Assembly: GCF_000775995.1 (NCBI RefSeq)
Contig: NZ_CP009227.1
Location: 496,001-560,000 of the forward strand
Length of the DNA stretch: 64,000 bases
Direction: 5' to 3'
DNA from: Treponema sp. OMZ 838
GTDB taxonomy: Bacteria > Spirochaetota > Spirochaetia > Treponematales > Treponemataceae
Position 1 is the first letter of the stretch; each line of letters starts with the position of its first letter. Below, piece after piece: positions 9,196 to 18,217 of the stretch. A model generated the notes under the pieces. The model was not told the origin of the DNA. It was given only the letters and a program-made list of their open reading frames with translations, and made no database searches. Position numbers and translations under genes: made by a program.

Positions 9196-11637
9196 TTATA
9201 GGTTAGGTACATTAAACGATAATACGAAGCGCCAATCGGCTCCTCTTCCGTTTCCCCACACCAGCTTACCATTCTGTGCTTTAAAGGTGTTTGCAAACAT
9301 CAGCCGCAGCGGGAATTGAGGAATAACAAAGCGCAATCCCGGCCCAAAGCTGAAATAGTAATCATCAATTTTAAAGGTTTTTAAATCGGCCAAATCCTTT
9401 TTGACGGCGGCCGCATCAGCAAAAAAGTCAAAGGAGAGAATACCGTGCGCTAATGGCCATCTAAATTCTATCCAATGGTTGATCAGCACATTCCCCTTGC
9501 CGGTCGATCCCAGCGTCAGCCAGCCTCGGCCGGTAAACATACCATCAATAGCGAGTTTACTGCTATCTCCGATGAGGCTGTTCGGCATCGGTATCTGGAA
9601 CGAGAAACCCGTATAAAAGGCCAGTACAAATTTGAGGTTCCAAATTTCAGAAACAGGATAATCGACAAGAGTAATATATGCTTCCGCTTTTGTTTCGGAA
9701 CGGAAGAAATATTCATCTTCAACTTTTGGTATAAGACCGAAGAAAGAGATTTGTTCACTCAGGAACCAGCCTTTGCTTGGGTCATAGGTAATATCGCGCC
9801 CGTCAAGCGAAAGCCGCGTCCAAAACGAGTTGCTGAGCCGCCATTTAGCCTCCTGCTGCCGTATCGTCGGATCAGCTGCGCGATAGAGAGACGTATCATA
9901 GAAGTTCTTGACCAATGAAAAGTTTACACCGCCGCGCAGCGTAGTTGTAAAGAAACGGTTATACCATCGATATCCGGTATGAACGCCGAAGGTTGTTTCA
10001 AAGCGGTCATATCGCATCCGGTAAGCATTTGCCAAGTCTTTATTCTTTTCAAATTCTTCTTTATTTTTAAACGGCCCGTAAGGGAATACCATATCCTGAT
10101 AATCAAACAACGATTTATGCGTAATCGATAAATCAAACCCAAGCGTCAACGGATAGCCAAGAAACCAGTTTTCAGCATAACCGAGTTGAAGTGTTTGATT
10201 ATCCGTTGCCGCAGTCGCATTAACCGATAGTTCGTTTCCGCGTCCTGCAAGGTTCCGTTCCTGCCATTGCACAAATAACGAAAGTGGGAAACTGTCGGCA
10301 TCCGAAATACCCGAAAAGGTAATTCCGAATTGAATACTTGCCGTCGACTGCTCTTCAACATTGAGGATGACATCGATCAAATCCTGCTCGGAACCGGGCT
10401 GTACATCCGGAACAACCGTAGAAAAATAACGCAAATTAAATAAATTACGCAAACTATTGGTAAATTTTGATTTTGAAAACACATCTCCCGGCTCAAATAG
10501 GAGCTCACGAAGTATAACATAATCTTTTGTCCGTGCATTACCACGGATAATAATATTTTCGATATGACTTCTACTTCGTTCAACAATAGTAATCACGAAT
10601 GATACTTTTTTAGTGGTCGAATCACGCTGCATTGCTTTTGCAATATAATTCGAAGTATAACCGTTTTCAAAATACATATCGGCGATGGCTTGAAACCCCT
10701 GTTCAAATCGAGTCATATTCAAAACACTGCCCGGTGCCAGTCTTATTTTTGCACTTAAATCTTCGGTAGAAAAAATCTTATTTCCCTCAAAAGAAGTTCC
10801 GTTGTAAGTATACTGTTCGCCTTCCATAATGATATATGTCAGCTTTACCATGTTCTTTTGCGGATCGGATTCTGAATCTATATCCTTAACAATATTTTCA
10901 ACATGAGCATCGATATAACCGCGTTCACCGTAAAATTGCTGTATAGCTATCTTATCTTCTGCGAGCAGACTCTCTTGAAAAATTCCCTTGACAAGGAATT
11001 TGGCTGGTTTGGTAAGAAGGACACCTTTTAGAGCCTTTTCTCCGACAGCGGTATTCCCTTGGAAGGCAACTTCGGAAACAATCGTTTGCTTTCCTTCCGT
11101 AATGGTAAATTCAAGGATAACGCCGCCTTGGGGACTTTCGGACACATTTGAATTCACAACGGCGGATGCATAACCTTTTTCTATATAGTAATTTTTGATA
11201 GTTTGTTCGTCGGCATTCTTTTTTATCTCATTGTAGATATCGCCTTTTTTCAACAGTACCTTGGATAAAATATCGCCGCGCGAAATTTGATAATTTCCCG
11301 TTACCTTTATTAGGGTAACGACAGGCTTTTCGGTTACTTCAAATTCAAGCCGAACATACTGATAATCGATGTCGGCAGGAACCGCTTTGGGCACAATGTC
11401 GGAAAAATAATCAAGCGCATATAATTTTTGCAGTATTTCCGAATACGTTGCATCAGAAAAGGGCTTTCCTTTAAATGAATCAAAAATACCGTCCATTTCG
11501 GTTTTTGATACGCTCTTCAACCCCTGAAAAACGATGGTTGTTATCGGTTTGTTTTCATACCAATTATCGGGAGCTTGTGCCCATAAAAAGCAGAAGGATA
11601 ACATGAGTACCGTTACGGCTATCACCTTTTTTAACAT
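9196..11637 (-). CDS. bamA: outer-membrane protein assembly factor BamA
   Basis: The 813-residue protein has a signal peptide and a series of POTRA domains (about 25-430), seen as repeated strand-helix segments such as ITTIVFQGLKSVSKTEM and VSEVAFQGNTAVGEKAL. A C-terminal barrel follows (about 450-813), including FSIGPGLRF-like strands and the final segment FVLSFNVPNL. BamA inserts barrel proteins into the outer membrane. Its neighbours are tamB upstream and skp downstream. The terminal residue is Leu rather than Phe, which is tolerated in this family. Confidence 0.95.
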   Translation of the reverse strand: MLKKVIAVTVLMLSFCFLWAQAPDNWYENKPITTIVFQGLKSVSKTEMDGIFDSFKGKPFSDATYSEILQKLYALDYFSDIVPKAVPADIDYQYVRLEFEVTEKPVVTLIKVTGNYQISRGDILSKVLLKKGDIYNEIKKNADEQTIKNYYIEKGYASAVVNSNVSESPQGGVILEFTITEGKQTIVSEVAFQGNTAVGEKALKGVLLTKPAKFLVKGIFQESLLAEDKIAIQQFYGERGYIDAHVENIVKDIDSESDPQKNMVKLTYIIMEGEQYTYNGTSFEGNKIFSTEDLSAKIRLAPGSVLNMTRFEQGFQAIADMYFENGYTSNYIAKAMQRDSTTKKVSFVITIVERSRSHIENIIIRGNARTKDYVILRELLFEPGDVFSKSKFTNSLRNLFNLRYFSTVVPDVQPGSEQDLIDVILNVEEQSTASIQFGITFSGISDADSFPLSLFVQWQERNLAGRGNELSVNATAATDNQTLQLGYAENWFLGYPLTLGFDLSITHKSLFDYQDMVFPYGPFKNKEEFEKNKDLANAYRMRYDRFETTFGVHTGYRWYNRFFTTTLRGGVNFSLVKNFYDTSLYRAADPTIRQQEAKWRLSNSFWTRLSLDGRDITYDPSKGWFLSEQISFFGLIPKVEDEYFFRSETKAEAYITLVDYPVSEIWNLKFVLAFYTGFSFQIPMPNSLIGDSSKLAIDGMFTGRGWLTLGSTGKGNVLINHWIEFRWPLAHGILSFDFFADAAAVKKDLADLKTFKIDDYYFSFGPGLRFVIPQFPLRLMFANTFKAQNGKLVWGNGRGADWRFVLSFNVPNL

Positions 11638-11712
11638 TAAAGACTCCTCTATCTCATTTACATCATCTTATCAACAATATGATTACCGCCGAGCATTTTT
11701 GAACTGCACGGC

Positions 11713-11733
11713 AATACCCTCTTTGAGGGTATT
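11713..11733. other. perfect 9-bp hairpin between tamB and bamA
   Basis: AATACCCTC and GAGGGTATT flank a 3-nt loop in the roughly 100-nt gap between the tamB stop and the bamA start. No T-run follows on either strand, so it is more likely a processing or stability element than a terminator. Confidence 0.5.
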
Positions 11734-11737
11734 GAGT

Positions 11738-14700
11738 TTAATATGAATATTTCCATGAAAAAGTCAATGCAGCATCTCCTACAAATAAGGTATCCGGTTT
11801 TGTAGGGGCGACCGACCAACGAAGCAAGAAGAAGGGTGTTGCCATTTCCAAACCGATTTCAGGTTGAAATAAAAGATCCTTATAAACAGGACGCTTTGAG
11901 CCGCCGTTTTTAAGCGATTTGGAATCATAGTGGCTTAAGTGCAGCAGCGCATCCGCATAGATCGCCGAACCGAAATATTTCCCTATATAAACACTTGTAT
12001 TATCAAGATAGTTACTCATTGTTAAAACAGTATTCTGGTTTGCAGCGAACAGGTTACCAAAAATAGCATTTTGCAGCAACAACGTGCGGAAAGAAAAAGC
12101 ATCCAACCCTAAAAAATCCCTGACTTTGCTTTCCGCTTTTTTGAGAAAACCTACTTGTGCCAGAATATCGGAACTGGAAACCAACAGATTTTGCCATAGA
12201 TTATCTTTCCCCGTATCGCCGATAGCCACTTGTCCCAATAGCTGCATAATTTCATTCGTAGAACGGGGCGGATCCGAGCTGATTTCCGGATTAAAACTGA
12301 ATAATGACTGATCCTTTGCCGTCAAGACAAGCCGGAGCGGTTCACCGCTACTGTCACGATCGCGGATTTCTGCCCTTAATGTTACCAACGGTTCAATTTC
12401 CTTAGCCACATCTGCAAAGGAGATGGAACCTTCACGGATATAGAAACTGCGCTTAATATAGAAAACTTCTCCTCCCCGCATTTTTATATCACCTTTCATT
12501 GTAAAGTTACCGGTTTCGGCATCGGCAATCAGTGAAAGTGGAGAATCGGTAGGAACAAGTGTTCTTAAGATTGGAAAATCTGCAGTCGGCCAGCGGAATT
12601 CGGCCTTATGACCAAACTGTAAATCCAGCTTCATATCAAAAGCAATATTACTCTCCCCTCCATATTCGGCATTGAACTTATCAAGATTATCAAATTTAAA
12701 CACAAAGTAGCCTGAATCGAATGTTGCGGAGCCGTATACGCCGACAAGCGTAGGTGTTACCTTTATCTCAACGGTACAGCCGACAAGACCGTCCGCTTTG
12801 AACAGGATATTATCGGTCTTAAATACCCCCATCTTGGTTCCCAGCGTTCCACATTGAACTGAAATATTGTTGGGAATCCAACCCGAAAATTCTGCGGTGC
12901 ACCGCGCCCAAATATCCGTCGAAGGCCCTTTCAATACGGTATACGGTACCTCAAGCCCCGTACCGTCCGCAATGATATCGAGTAAAACAGGCCCATAGAC
13001 CTCCGGTGCATAGCGGGGAGAATTGACGGTTATATTCTGCCCGACTAATTTCCCGTTAAACTCAGGCTCCATCGGTTTGCCACCGATCGTCAAATCCCCT
13101 GTAAGCGTTCCGCCGTAAAAGAGTACATAATCCAAACCGGTTATATCCCATATTCGTTTAACGTCAGCACGGATACCCGACACTTGCAAATTTAAAGCAT
13201 CTTTTTTTACCGTGCCGTCCAAATTAAACTTGAGCGGAAGAGATTCCGCCAATTGGAGCGAAACAACCCCATCGTCTAAAATAAAGCCGGTTATATCATC
13301 ATTCTTTCCGGCATAAAACGCGGTAACCCCCGGATCACGGATCATAGAAAGCGGCACCGTATTCTTTCCCTTAAAGTCACCGAACTGCCAATCGCTCAAA
13401 GAAATATTAATCGTAAAGCGCTTTGTTACGTTATTGAGCCGGGAAAGCAGCGCAGATTGAGCTTTTTCGTCAGGTTGTACACCGGTATACACAGTACCGA
13501 TATGCGCCTTCAGCTGTTTGTCGGCAATCATACCGGCATAATCGGCTTCGAGCCTTCCGGACATTTCAGCGAGTGAAAAATTACCTGCTATATCGGAAAC
13601 CTCATGCGTACCCCATTTAAGCCGGGTAATATTCAGATCCGCTTTTTCATCTTCTATCATAAGGGAACCGGCCAGGTTCAAATCTTCTCCCTGAACAAGC
13701 ATCGAAAGTTGAGACAAATCCAATCGAGCTAAAAAGGAATCCGAAGCGGCCGAAAACACCACATCCGCCGACACCGCATGCTGCTTTCCTTGCGTGTATA
13801 AAAAGCGAGCCAACGAAATGGCATCAAGTTTAAGCGAGCCGTCTGCACGGATATCTCCGCTTGAAAGATCAAGCTTTGCTGCAAACTCAAGTTTTTCGGC
13901 GGCATCGGGGGAAACGAGATTCATCGCAGCAGTGTAGCTCTGTCCGCCTTCACTATCAGATGCGGAAGCTGTCGTTACGGCCAGCGTACCGGTCAGCGCG
14001 TCGTCATCGCCAAGTTTTACTTCAGTCAAAAGCAATCCCGAAGGATCTGCTTTTCCCATAAACTTAAAGCCAATCTTTGCCGGAGCAAATGAAACAGGTG
14101 TACCATAACTGACGTACCCGTTATCGATAGCATAAAGCCAATCCGTACGATTATGATATTGAAACTCCGAATCCAGGGTTAAAAAGAGGGGCAAAAAAGG
14201 CAGCGGTATTTCATTGGTTTTGACGGTTCCTTTGAAGCCGGAACCTTTTTCATAAAGAGCACTGATTGCAAGACCATAGTCACCGTAAATATTGAGAACA
14301 TTCTGAGAAAAGACTCCCTGCACCTGATAACCGATCGAGTTAATCGCTAAAGAACTGGTAAAAATAATATCGCTTAAATGCTCAAATTCGGCATTGATAT
14401 TTCCGCGAACGGACATATTTTTGTAGGATAGTTCGATATCGGTCAATGCAAAGGAAGATTGATTGCCTTTTACCGATAACAGTGCATAAAAGTCATTCAG
14501 TATGTTTGAAACTAAGACGAACCTGGTGCAATTATATGAAAAACTGCGTAAATCACTCGAAATATAAAATTCGGTTGTACATTGGAGCGATTCAACGGCT
14601 TCATGCGGTATATCGACACCCGGAAAGGCCGCTTCAATAAAGCTGCAGATTGTACCGATACCCACAGCGTCGAATGTTCCATGCAGCTCTACAAAATGAG

Positions 14701-16147
14701 GAGAAGCGGAAGTGCTGCTGCCTTCGTTATAAATATAAGAGCCGTCAAAACGATACTTTCCATATCCGTCTTCGGCCGATAAGGTATAATCGGCTTTCTG
14801 GGCCGAAGGATTAACTGCTAAAGTGATGTTATGAAGGGCTCCTTCGCCGGCGGTCAATTTCGGTATTTTGCAAAAGAAGGTCTTTCCTCGCGTAAAAAAC
14901 TGAAAATCTGCAGCCGCTGAAGCGCCGGACGGAAGGTTAAACCGTCTTATGGCAGCCGTTCCGGTAGGAATCATGGTGTTGAGGTTAAAAGTAAATTCGG
15001 AAAAAATATCTACATCTGCCCCTGATAATGAAAGCCGTGAAACATCTATCTTTGCATCTTTTCCTTCCGCCGCAAGCTGCAAGCGAGAAGATGCAAGCCG
15101 GTATGAAGAGAACGTCAACGGCGGCAGATCGAAACTTAAATCGGTATCCCATTGGATATGCTGCCCCGAAAGCGCAAATTGAACATTGCCGGACATTGTT
15201 ATAGAAGCGAATTGGGCGATACTTTTGGGGGCATTATATACCCTCACGGACTGCAAAGGAGCAAAATCTTTGCAGCTAAACCGTCCGTTTATATCGTTTG
15301 TTGCAATATTCCAGCTTGCGGTAAAGTCAACGGGCTGAAAATCTTGCATAGTGTTAAAGGTAAAAACTTGATCACGATAATCAGCAAATAGTTTTACCCG
15401 GTGTATACCGAAACGATCGGTGGAAATATGAGAAAAATCGGCAACAGCCGAACCGGCAGTCAAATTTTTGTTAAACTTTCCTTCGATAGTAAGACCCGTT
15501 TCGGCCTGACCGATGGCTGTATAATCAGCATTGCGGTAGAAAGCCGTACTGCTCAGACTGACCGTTAATGCCTCCGCATTGATGCCGAAATAGCCTTCCG
15601 TTATTTTTGCATCAATATCGTGCACAGCATTCCTAAATCTCAAACGGACATTTTTAACATGCACATTCAGCATTTGAGAGGAAAGAAAAGAAAGAATCTG
15701 TTCGGTATTTGCAGATGACTGAACGGAAGGTTGAGCATCCATCGCCGCGTTAAGCTTGTCGGCAAGTGCTTTATTGTGCACTAAGTCTATGTCTATAAAT
15801 CCGTCGGCAATATTCACGGAATCTAAAATTTCGGCAGTATTCCCCCATAAGAGCGCCCAGAATCGGTATCGGATGGAAAAATCTTCAAAAGAAGCCATTT
15901 CCATATTATGTTCAGCGTCATAGACTTTTACATTCCGTAATGAAACCGACCGCAAAATCGAAGGAGAAAGCGATTCGTAGGACAGACGTATATTGTATGT
16001 TTGCTCCAATTCCGTCAAAACTACCGAACGCACTGCCGTCAATTTTTTTTCCAGCGTCTGCATCAGAGGACGGAGCATCGCAAAAGAGAATACAAGTATA
16101 CATAAAAATAGTAAAAATTCTATTTTAGACCGTACCGCAGGTTTCAT
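11738..16147 (-). CDS. tamB: TamB-like translocation and assembly module protein
   Basis: The 1469-residue protein has one N-terminal membrane segment (FLLFLCILVFSFAMLRPL), a long body of short beta repeats and a C-terminal DUF490/TamB domain (about 1100-1469) with IKMRGGEVFYIKRSFYIREGSISF and IMQLLGQVAIGD. TamB proteins span the periplasm and help lipid transport or the assembly of some outer-membrane proteins together with a BamA-family partner. Its place directly before bamA supports that partnership. The start at 16147 is followed by a normal membrane anchor. Confidence 0.93.
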   Translation of the reverse strand: MKPAVRSKIEFLLFLCILVFSFAMLRPLMQTLEKKLTAVRSVVLTELEQTYNIRLSYESLSPSILRSVSLRNVKVYDAEHNMEMASFEDFSIRYRFWALLWGNTAEILDSVNIADGFIDIDLVHNKALADKLNAAMDAQPSVQSSANTEQILSFLSSQMLNVHVKNVRLRFRNAVHDIDAKITEGYFGINAEALTVSLSSTAFYRNADYTAIGQAETGLTIEGKFNKNLTAGSAVADFSHISTDRFGIHRVKLFADYRDQVFTFNTMQDFQPVDFTASWNIATNDINGRFSCKDFAPLQSVRVYNAPKSIAQFASITMSGNVQFALSGQHIQWDTDLSFDLPPLTFSSYRLASSRLQLAAEGKDAKIDVSRLSLSGADVDIFSEFTFNLNTMIPTGTAAIRRFNLPSGASAAADFQFFTRGKTFFCKIPKLTAGEGALHNITLAVNPSAQKADYTLSAEDGYGKYRFDGSYIYNEGSSTSASPHFVELHGTFDAVGIGTICSFIEAAFPGVDIPHEAVESLQCTTEFYISSDLRSFSYNCTRFVLVSNILNDFYALLSVKGNQSSFALTDIELSYKNMSVRGNINAEFEHLSDIIFTSSLAINSIGYQVQGVFSQNVLNIYGDYGLAISALYEKGSGFKGTVKTNEIPLPFLPLFLTLDSEFQYHNRTDWLYAIDNGYVSYGTPVSFAPAKIGFKFMGKADPSGLLLTEVKLGDDDALTGTLAVTTASASDSEGGQSYTAAMNLVSPDAAEKLEFAAKLDLSSGDIRADGSLKLDAISLARFLYTQGKQHAVSADVVFSAASDSFLARLDLSQLSMLVQGEDLNLAGSLMIEDEKADLNITRLKWGTHEVSDIAGNFSLAEMSGRLEADYAGMIADKQLKAHIGTVYTGVQPDEKAQSALLSRLNNVTKRFTINISLSDWQFGDFKGKNTVPLSMIRDPGVTAFYAGKNDDITGFILDDGVVSLQLAESLPLKFNLDGTVKKDALNLQVSGIRADVKRIWDITGLDYVLFYGGTLTGDLTIGGKPMEPEFNGKLVGQNITVNSPRYAPEVYGPVLLDIIADGTGLEVPYTVLKGPSTDIWARCTAEFSGWIPNNISVQCGTLGTKMGVFKTDNILFKADGLVGCTVEIKVTPTLVGVYGSATFDSGYFVFKFDNLDKFNAEYGGESNIAFDMKLDLQFGHKAEFRWPTADFPILRTLVPTDSPLSLIADAETGNFTMKGDIKMRGGEVFYIKRSFYIREGSISFADVAKEIEPLVTLRAEIRDRDSSGEPLRLVLTAKDQSLFSFNPEISSDPPRSTNEIMQLLGQVAIGDTGKDNLWQNLLVSSSDILAQVGFLKKAESKVRDFLGLDAFSFRTLLLQNAIFGNLFAANQNTVLTMSNYLDNTSVYIGKYFGSAIYADALLHLSHYDSKSLKNGGSKRPVYKDLLFQPEIGLEMATPFFLLRWSVAPTKPDTLFVGDAALTFSWKYSY

Positions 16148-16201
16148 CGGAGGGCTATTATATCAGAAAAGAAATTGCTATGATAGACGAGGGCAAAAGT
16201 C
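16148..16201. other. short spacer between tamB and the first repeat
   Basis: This divergent promoter region for tamB (minus) is only about 55 nt before the repeat tract begins. I see no clear promoter. Confidence 0.3.
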
Positions 16202-16346
16202 AGGGCAATCGTACCAGACATTGTGTCAAATATCCCCGCAGAATAAATGAGGCTGTTCAACCAGAATTGAATCTCTTCGCGGTTCAAATGGTCTCACAAC
16301 CTCCTGTTTCTGCGATTTATATTTATCTGTCTGGTACGATTGCCCT
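16202..16346. repeat. type-1 nested palindrome, copy A1
   Basis: The outer arms are a perfect 19-bp inverted repeat: AGGGCAATCGTACCAGACA at 16202-16220 and its complement at 16328-16346. Inside lie CGCAGAATAAATGAGG with a decayed partner, and a central TTGAA/TTCAA hairpin (loop around CTCTTCGC) flanked by ACCA and TGGT. The same middle and central parts recur at 18032, 30324, 42726 and 51517, but with different outer arms. Confidence 0.9.
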
Positions 16347-16362
16347 CTTTTTAAAATAAACC

Positions 16363-16390
16363 GCATGAAATTTTGTCTAAAATTTCATGC
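16363..16390. repeat. type-3 hairpin (AAATTTT core), copy A
   Basis: GCATGAAATTTT and AAAATTTCATGC form a perfect 12-bp stem around GTCT. It shares its inner core with hairpins at 16635, 17954, 30248, 42852 and 51642. Confidence 0.9.
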
Positions 16391-16400
16391 AAAAGGAAGA

Positions 16401-16620
16401 TAAACGCATCAGACTTCTTTAAATTTCCCCGCAGAATACTGAGGCTGTTCAACCTTTCCTTTTGAAAATATACGGCGCATCTACTGCGTCGTACGCTGAA
16501 AATAAATGCTCAACGTATATAAATACGTCTCCGCTTTATTTTCAGCTAACTCCTTGTATCTACACCATCTATTTTCAAAAGGCTAATGGAAAGGTTATTT
16601 TTTGTCTGATACGATTGCCT
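16401..16620. repeat. type-1 copy A2, interrupted by a type-2 element
   Basis: The left part (GCATCAGAC at 16406, CCGCAGAATACTGAGG near 16429) and the right part (GTCTGAT at 16604) are type-1 sequence. The interior is replaced by a type-2 element at 16458-16582. AACCTTTCC (16451-16459) and GGAAAGGTT (16588-16596) form matching arms around the insert. Confidence 0.75.
16458..16582. repeat. type-2 element (CTTTTGAAAATA ends), copy A
   Basis: The element begins CCTTTTGAAAATATACGG and ends TATTTTCAAAAGG. It holds an inner palindrome built from AAAATAAATGCTC and its partner CTCCGCTTTATTTT, plus the motif CCTTGTATC near the right end. Related copies lie at 27839-27961 (opposite orientation) and 31249-31701. 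Confidence 0.85.
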
Positions 16621-16634
16621 TTCTGTAGAAAAAT

Positions 16635-16662
16635 GTGCAAAATTTTATCTAAAATTTCGCAC
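16635..16662. repeat. type-3 hairpin, copy A'
   Basis: GTGCAAAATTTT and AAAATTTCGCAC pair with one mismatch around ATCT. The AAAAAGGA just to the right provides the likely ribosome-binding site of tmk at 16681. Confidence 0.85.
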
Positions 16663-16680
16663 AAAAAGGAAAAACTATAG

Positions 16681-17310
16681 ATGATTTTGAAAAATTTTGT
16701 GGTGTTTGAGGGGCTGGACGGGACGGGGACGACGAGCCAGATACGGTTGTTACAAGAAGCGTTTGCTTCCCGCGGGCGGCAAGATGCCGTACTGTTTACT
16801 TGTGAACCCACCGATGGCTCCATTGGGAAGTTAATCCGCGGGGCGCTTTCGGGTACAGTAGACTTCGATGCTCAAACGATAGCCTACCTTTTCGGAGCGG
16901 ATCGTTGTGAGCATATATACGGTAAAGAAGGTATTTTAGCGCAGCTTAAAGCGGGGAAGGCGGTGTTTTCCGACCGGTATTTTTTTTCCAGCCTTGCCTA
17001 CCAAGGTTTGGCTGCCGGAAAAGAACTGGCACGGGCAATCAATGCGCCGTTTCCGCTCCCCGAATACCTGTTTTTCTTTGACCTGCCGGCAAAAACTGCG
17101 ATGGAGCGAATCGAAAAACGGAATATCCCGCGGGAAATATACGAAAAAGAGACGTTTCAGCAAAAAGTTGCGGACGAATATCAGATTATTCTCCGGTATT
17201 ATGCGGGAACGGCACCGGATATGCGGATTATCCGTATCGACGCTGCTCAATCGATAACAGAAATTCACGAAAAAATCTGGAGTATTGTGCACAATCTGCC
17301 GATAGTATGA
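16681..17310 (+). CDS. tmk: thymidylate kinase with an altered P-loop
   Basis: The 209-residue protein has dTMP-kinase features: VVFEGLDGTGTTSQ at 7-20, the DRYFFSSLAYQG nucleoside-binding motif near 100-111 and a normal family length. The enzyme makes dTDP from dTMP. The P-loop reads DGTGTTSQ where the usual form is DGxGK(T/S)TQ, so the lysine that contacts phosphate is a threonine. Whether that is normal for spirochaete Tmk I cannot check here. The next gene starts 3 nt after its stop. Confidence 0.88.
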   Translation: MILKNFVVFEGLDGTGTTSQIRLLQEAFASRGRQDAVLFTCEPTDGSIGKLIRGALSGTVDFDAQTIAYLFGADRCEHIYGKEGILAQLKAGKAVFSDRYFFSSLAYQGLAAGKELARAINAPFPLPEYLFFFDLPAKTAMERIEKRNIPREIYEKETFQQKVADEYQIILRYYAGTAPDMRIIRIDAAQSITEIHEKIWSIVHNLPIV

Positions 17311-17313
17311 GGG

Positions 17314-17928
17314 ATGAAAAGGCGTTTTTGCTTATCCGCAGTGTTACTTTTTTTCTCGTTCGCGCAAACGGCGCTGCTGCCTGCGTACTTTGTAACGTAT
17401 AAAGAGCAGTATTATAAGCTCTACCATATCCATTATCAGCAGTATCCCGATGATACGCTTGAGAACATTTATTGGCTGGAAAAGGCAATTAATGCGGATT
17501 TTTGTAATCCCCTGTATGCATTGGGAAAGATCAACGATAAAACGGATTGGGAAAAATACCGGTACCTGTTTATGATGCACTTAAACCTGAAAATGGTAGA
17601 ACAGCACCTCAGGCTCGGTATGAAATATGATAAACAGGTCGCATATTTTTATAATGCGCCGTGGAAAGAGCAAAACATCGAAAGCTTAAAAATGGCCGAA
17701 GATTGTTATAATACCGCCTTGTTTTATTGGAAAGAAGCAACACTCTGGGCGGAAAAAGCAAATGTGCGGAAGTTTCAGTTTCTTTTCTTAACCGACCTAC
17801 AGTATTGGGAGGATGAACGGGAGCGAATCGCACAAAAAAAACTTAACTATGAACGCACGATAACACGGGAATTGGAACGGCTCGCCAAAGTCCGCGCCGA
17901 ATTTATCCAAATGGAAGAAACATACTGA
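17314..17928 (+). CDS. exported helical protein of unknown function
   Basis: The 204-residue product has an N-terminal signal (LSAVLLFFSFAQTALLPAYF) and then an almost fully helical, aromatic- and charge-rich body with TPR-like spacing (YWLEKAINADFCNPLYALGKI, HLNLKMVEQHLRLGMKY, AEDCYNTALFYWKEA). The C-terminal 40 residues look like a coiled coil. It is co-directional with tmk and 3 nt downstream. I do not recognise the family. Its stop codon lies inside a 16-bp hairpin. Confidence 0.65.
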   Translation: MKRRFCLSAVLLFFSFAQTALLPAYFVTYKEQYYKLYHIHYQQYPDDTLENIYWLEKAINADFCNPLYALGKINDKTDWEKYRYLFMMHLNLKMVEQHLRLGMKYDKQVAYFYNAPWKEQNIESLKMAEDCYNTALFYWKEATLWAEKANVRKFQFLFLTDLQYWEDERERIAQKKLNYERTITRELERLAKVRAEFIQMEETY

Positions 17929-17954
17929 TAATTCAATTTTGAATTATCAGTATG
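17921..17954. other. perfect 16-bp hairpin overlapping a stop codon
   Basis: CATACTGATAATTCAA (17921-17936) and its complement (17939-17954) are separated by 2 nt. The TGA stop of the preceding gene (17926-17928) is inside the left arm. No T-run follows. Confidence 0.85.
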
Positions 17955-17982
17955 TGCGAAATTTTTTATTAAAATTTCGCAC
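17954..17982. repeat. type-3 hairpin, copy B
   Basis: GTGCGAAATTTT (17954-17965) pairs perfectly with AAAATTTCGCAC (17971-17982) around a 5-nt loop. Confidence 0.9.
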
Positions 17983-17998
17983 AGTTTATTGTGAAAGA

Positions 17999-18142
17999 AG
18001 GGAAAACGTAGCAGGCCAATGGGATAAATATCGCAGAATAATGGAGATTGGGCAACCATTTGAACCGCGAAGAGGTTCAACTCTGGTTGAACGGTCTCCA
18101 TTATTCTGCGGGCTGTAAAAATTAGTCTGCTACGTTTTCCCT
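17999..18142. repeat. type-1 nested palindrome, copy B
   Basis: The outer arm AGGGAAAACGTAGCAG (17999-18014) has a perfect partner at 18127-18142. The middle arm CGCAGAATAATGGAGA (18032-18047) has a perfect partner at 18095-18110. The central hairpin lies between. Compared with copy A1 the outer arms are entirely different but still complementary. Confidence 0.92.
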
Positions 18143-18217
18143 GAATGCGAATGCTGGACAGGTAGCCTGTTAATTGGTATACTTTTTCAATAGTTTTATA
18201 TAAAGAGGGGCAAAAAA

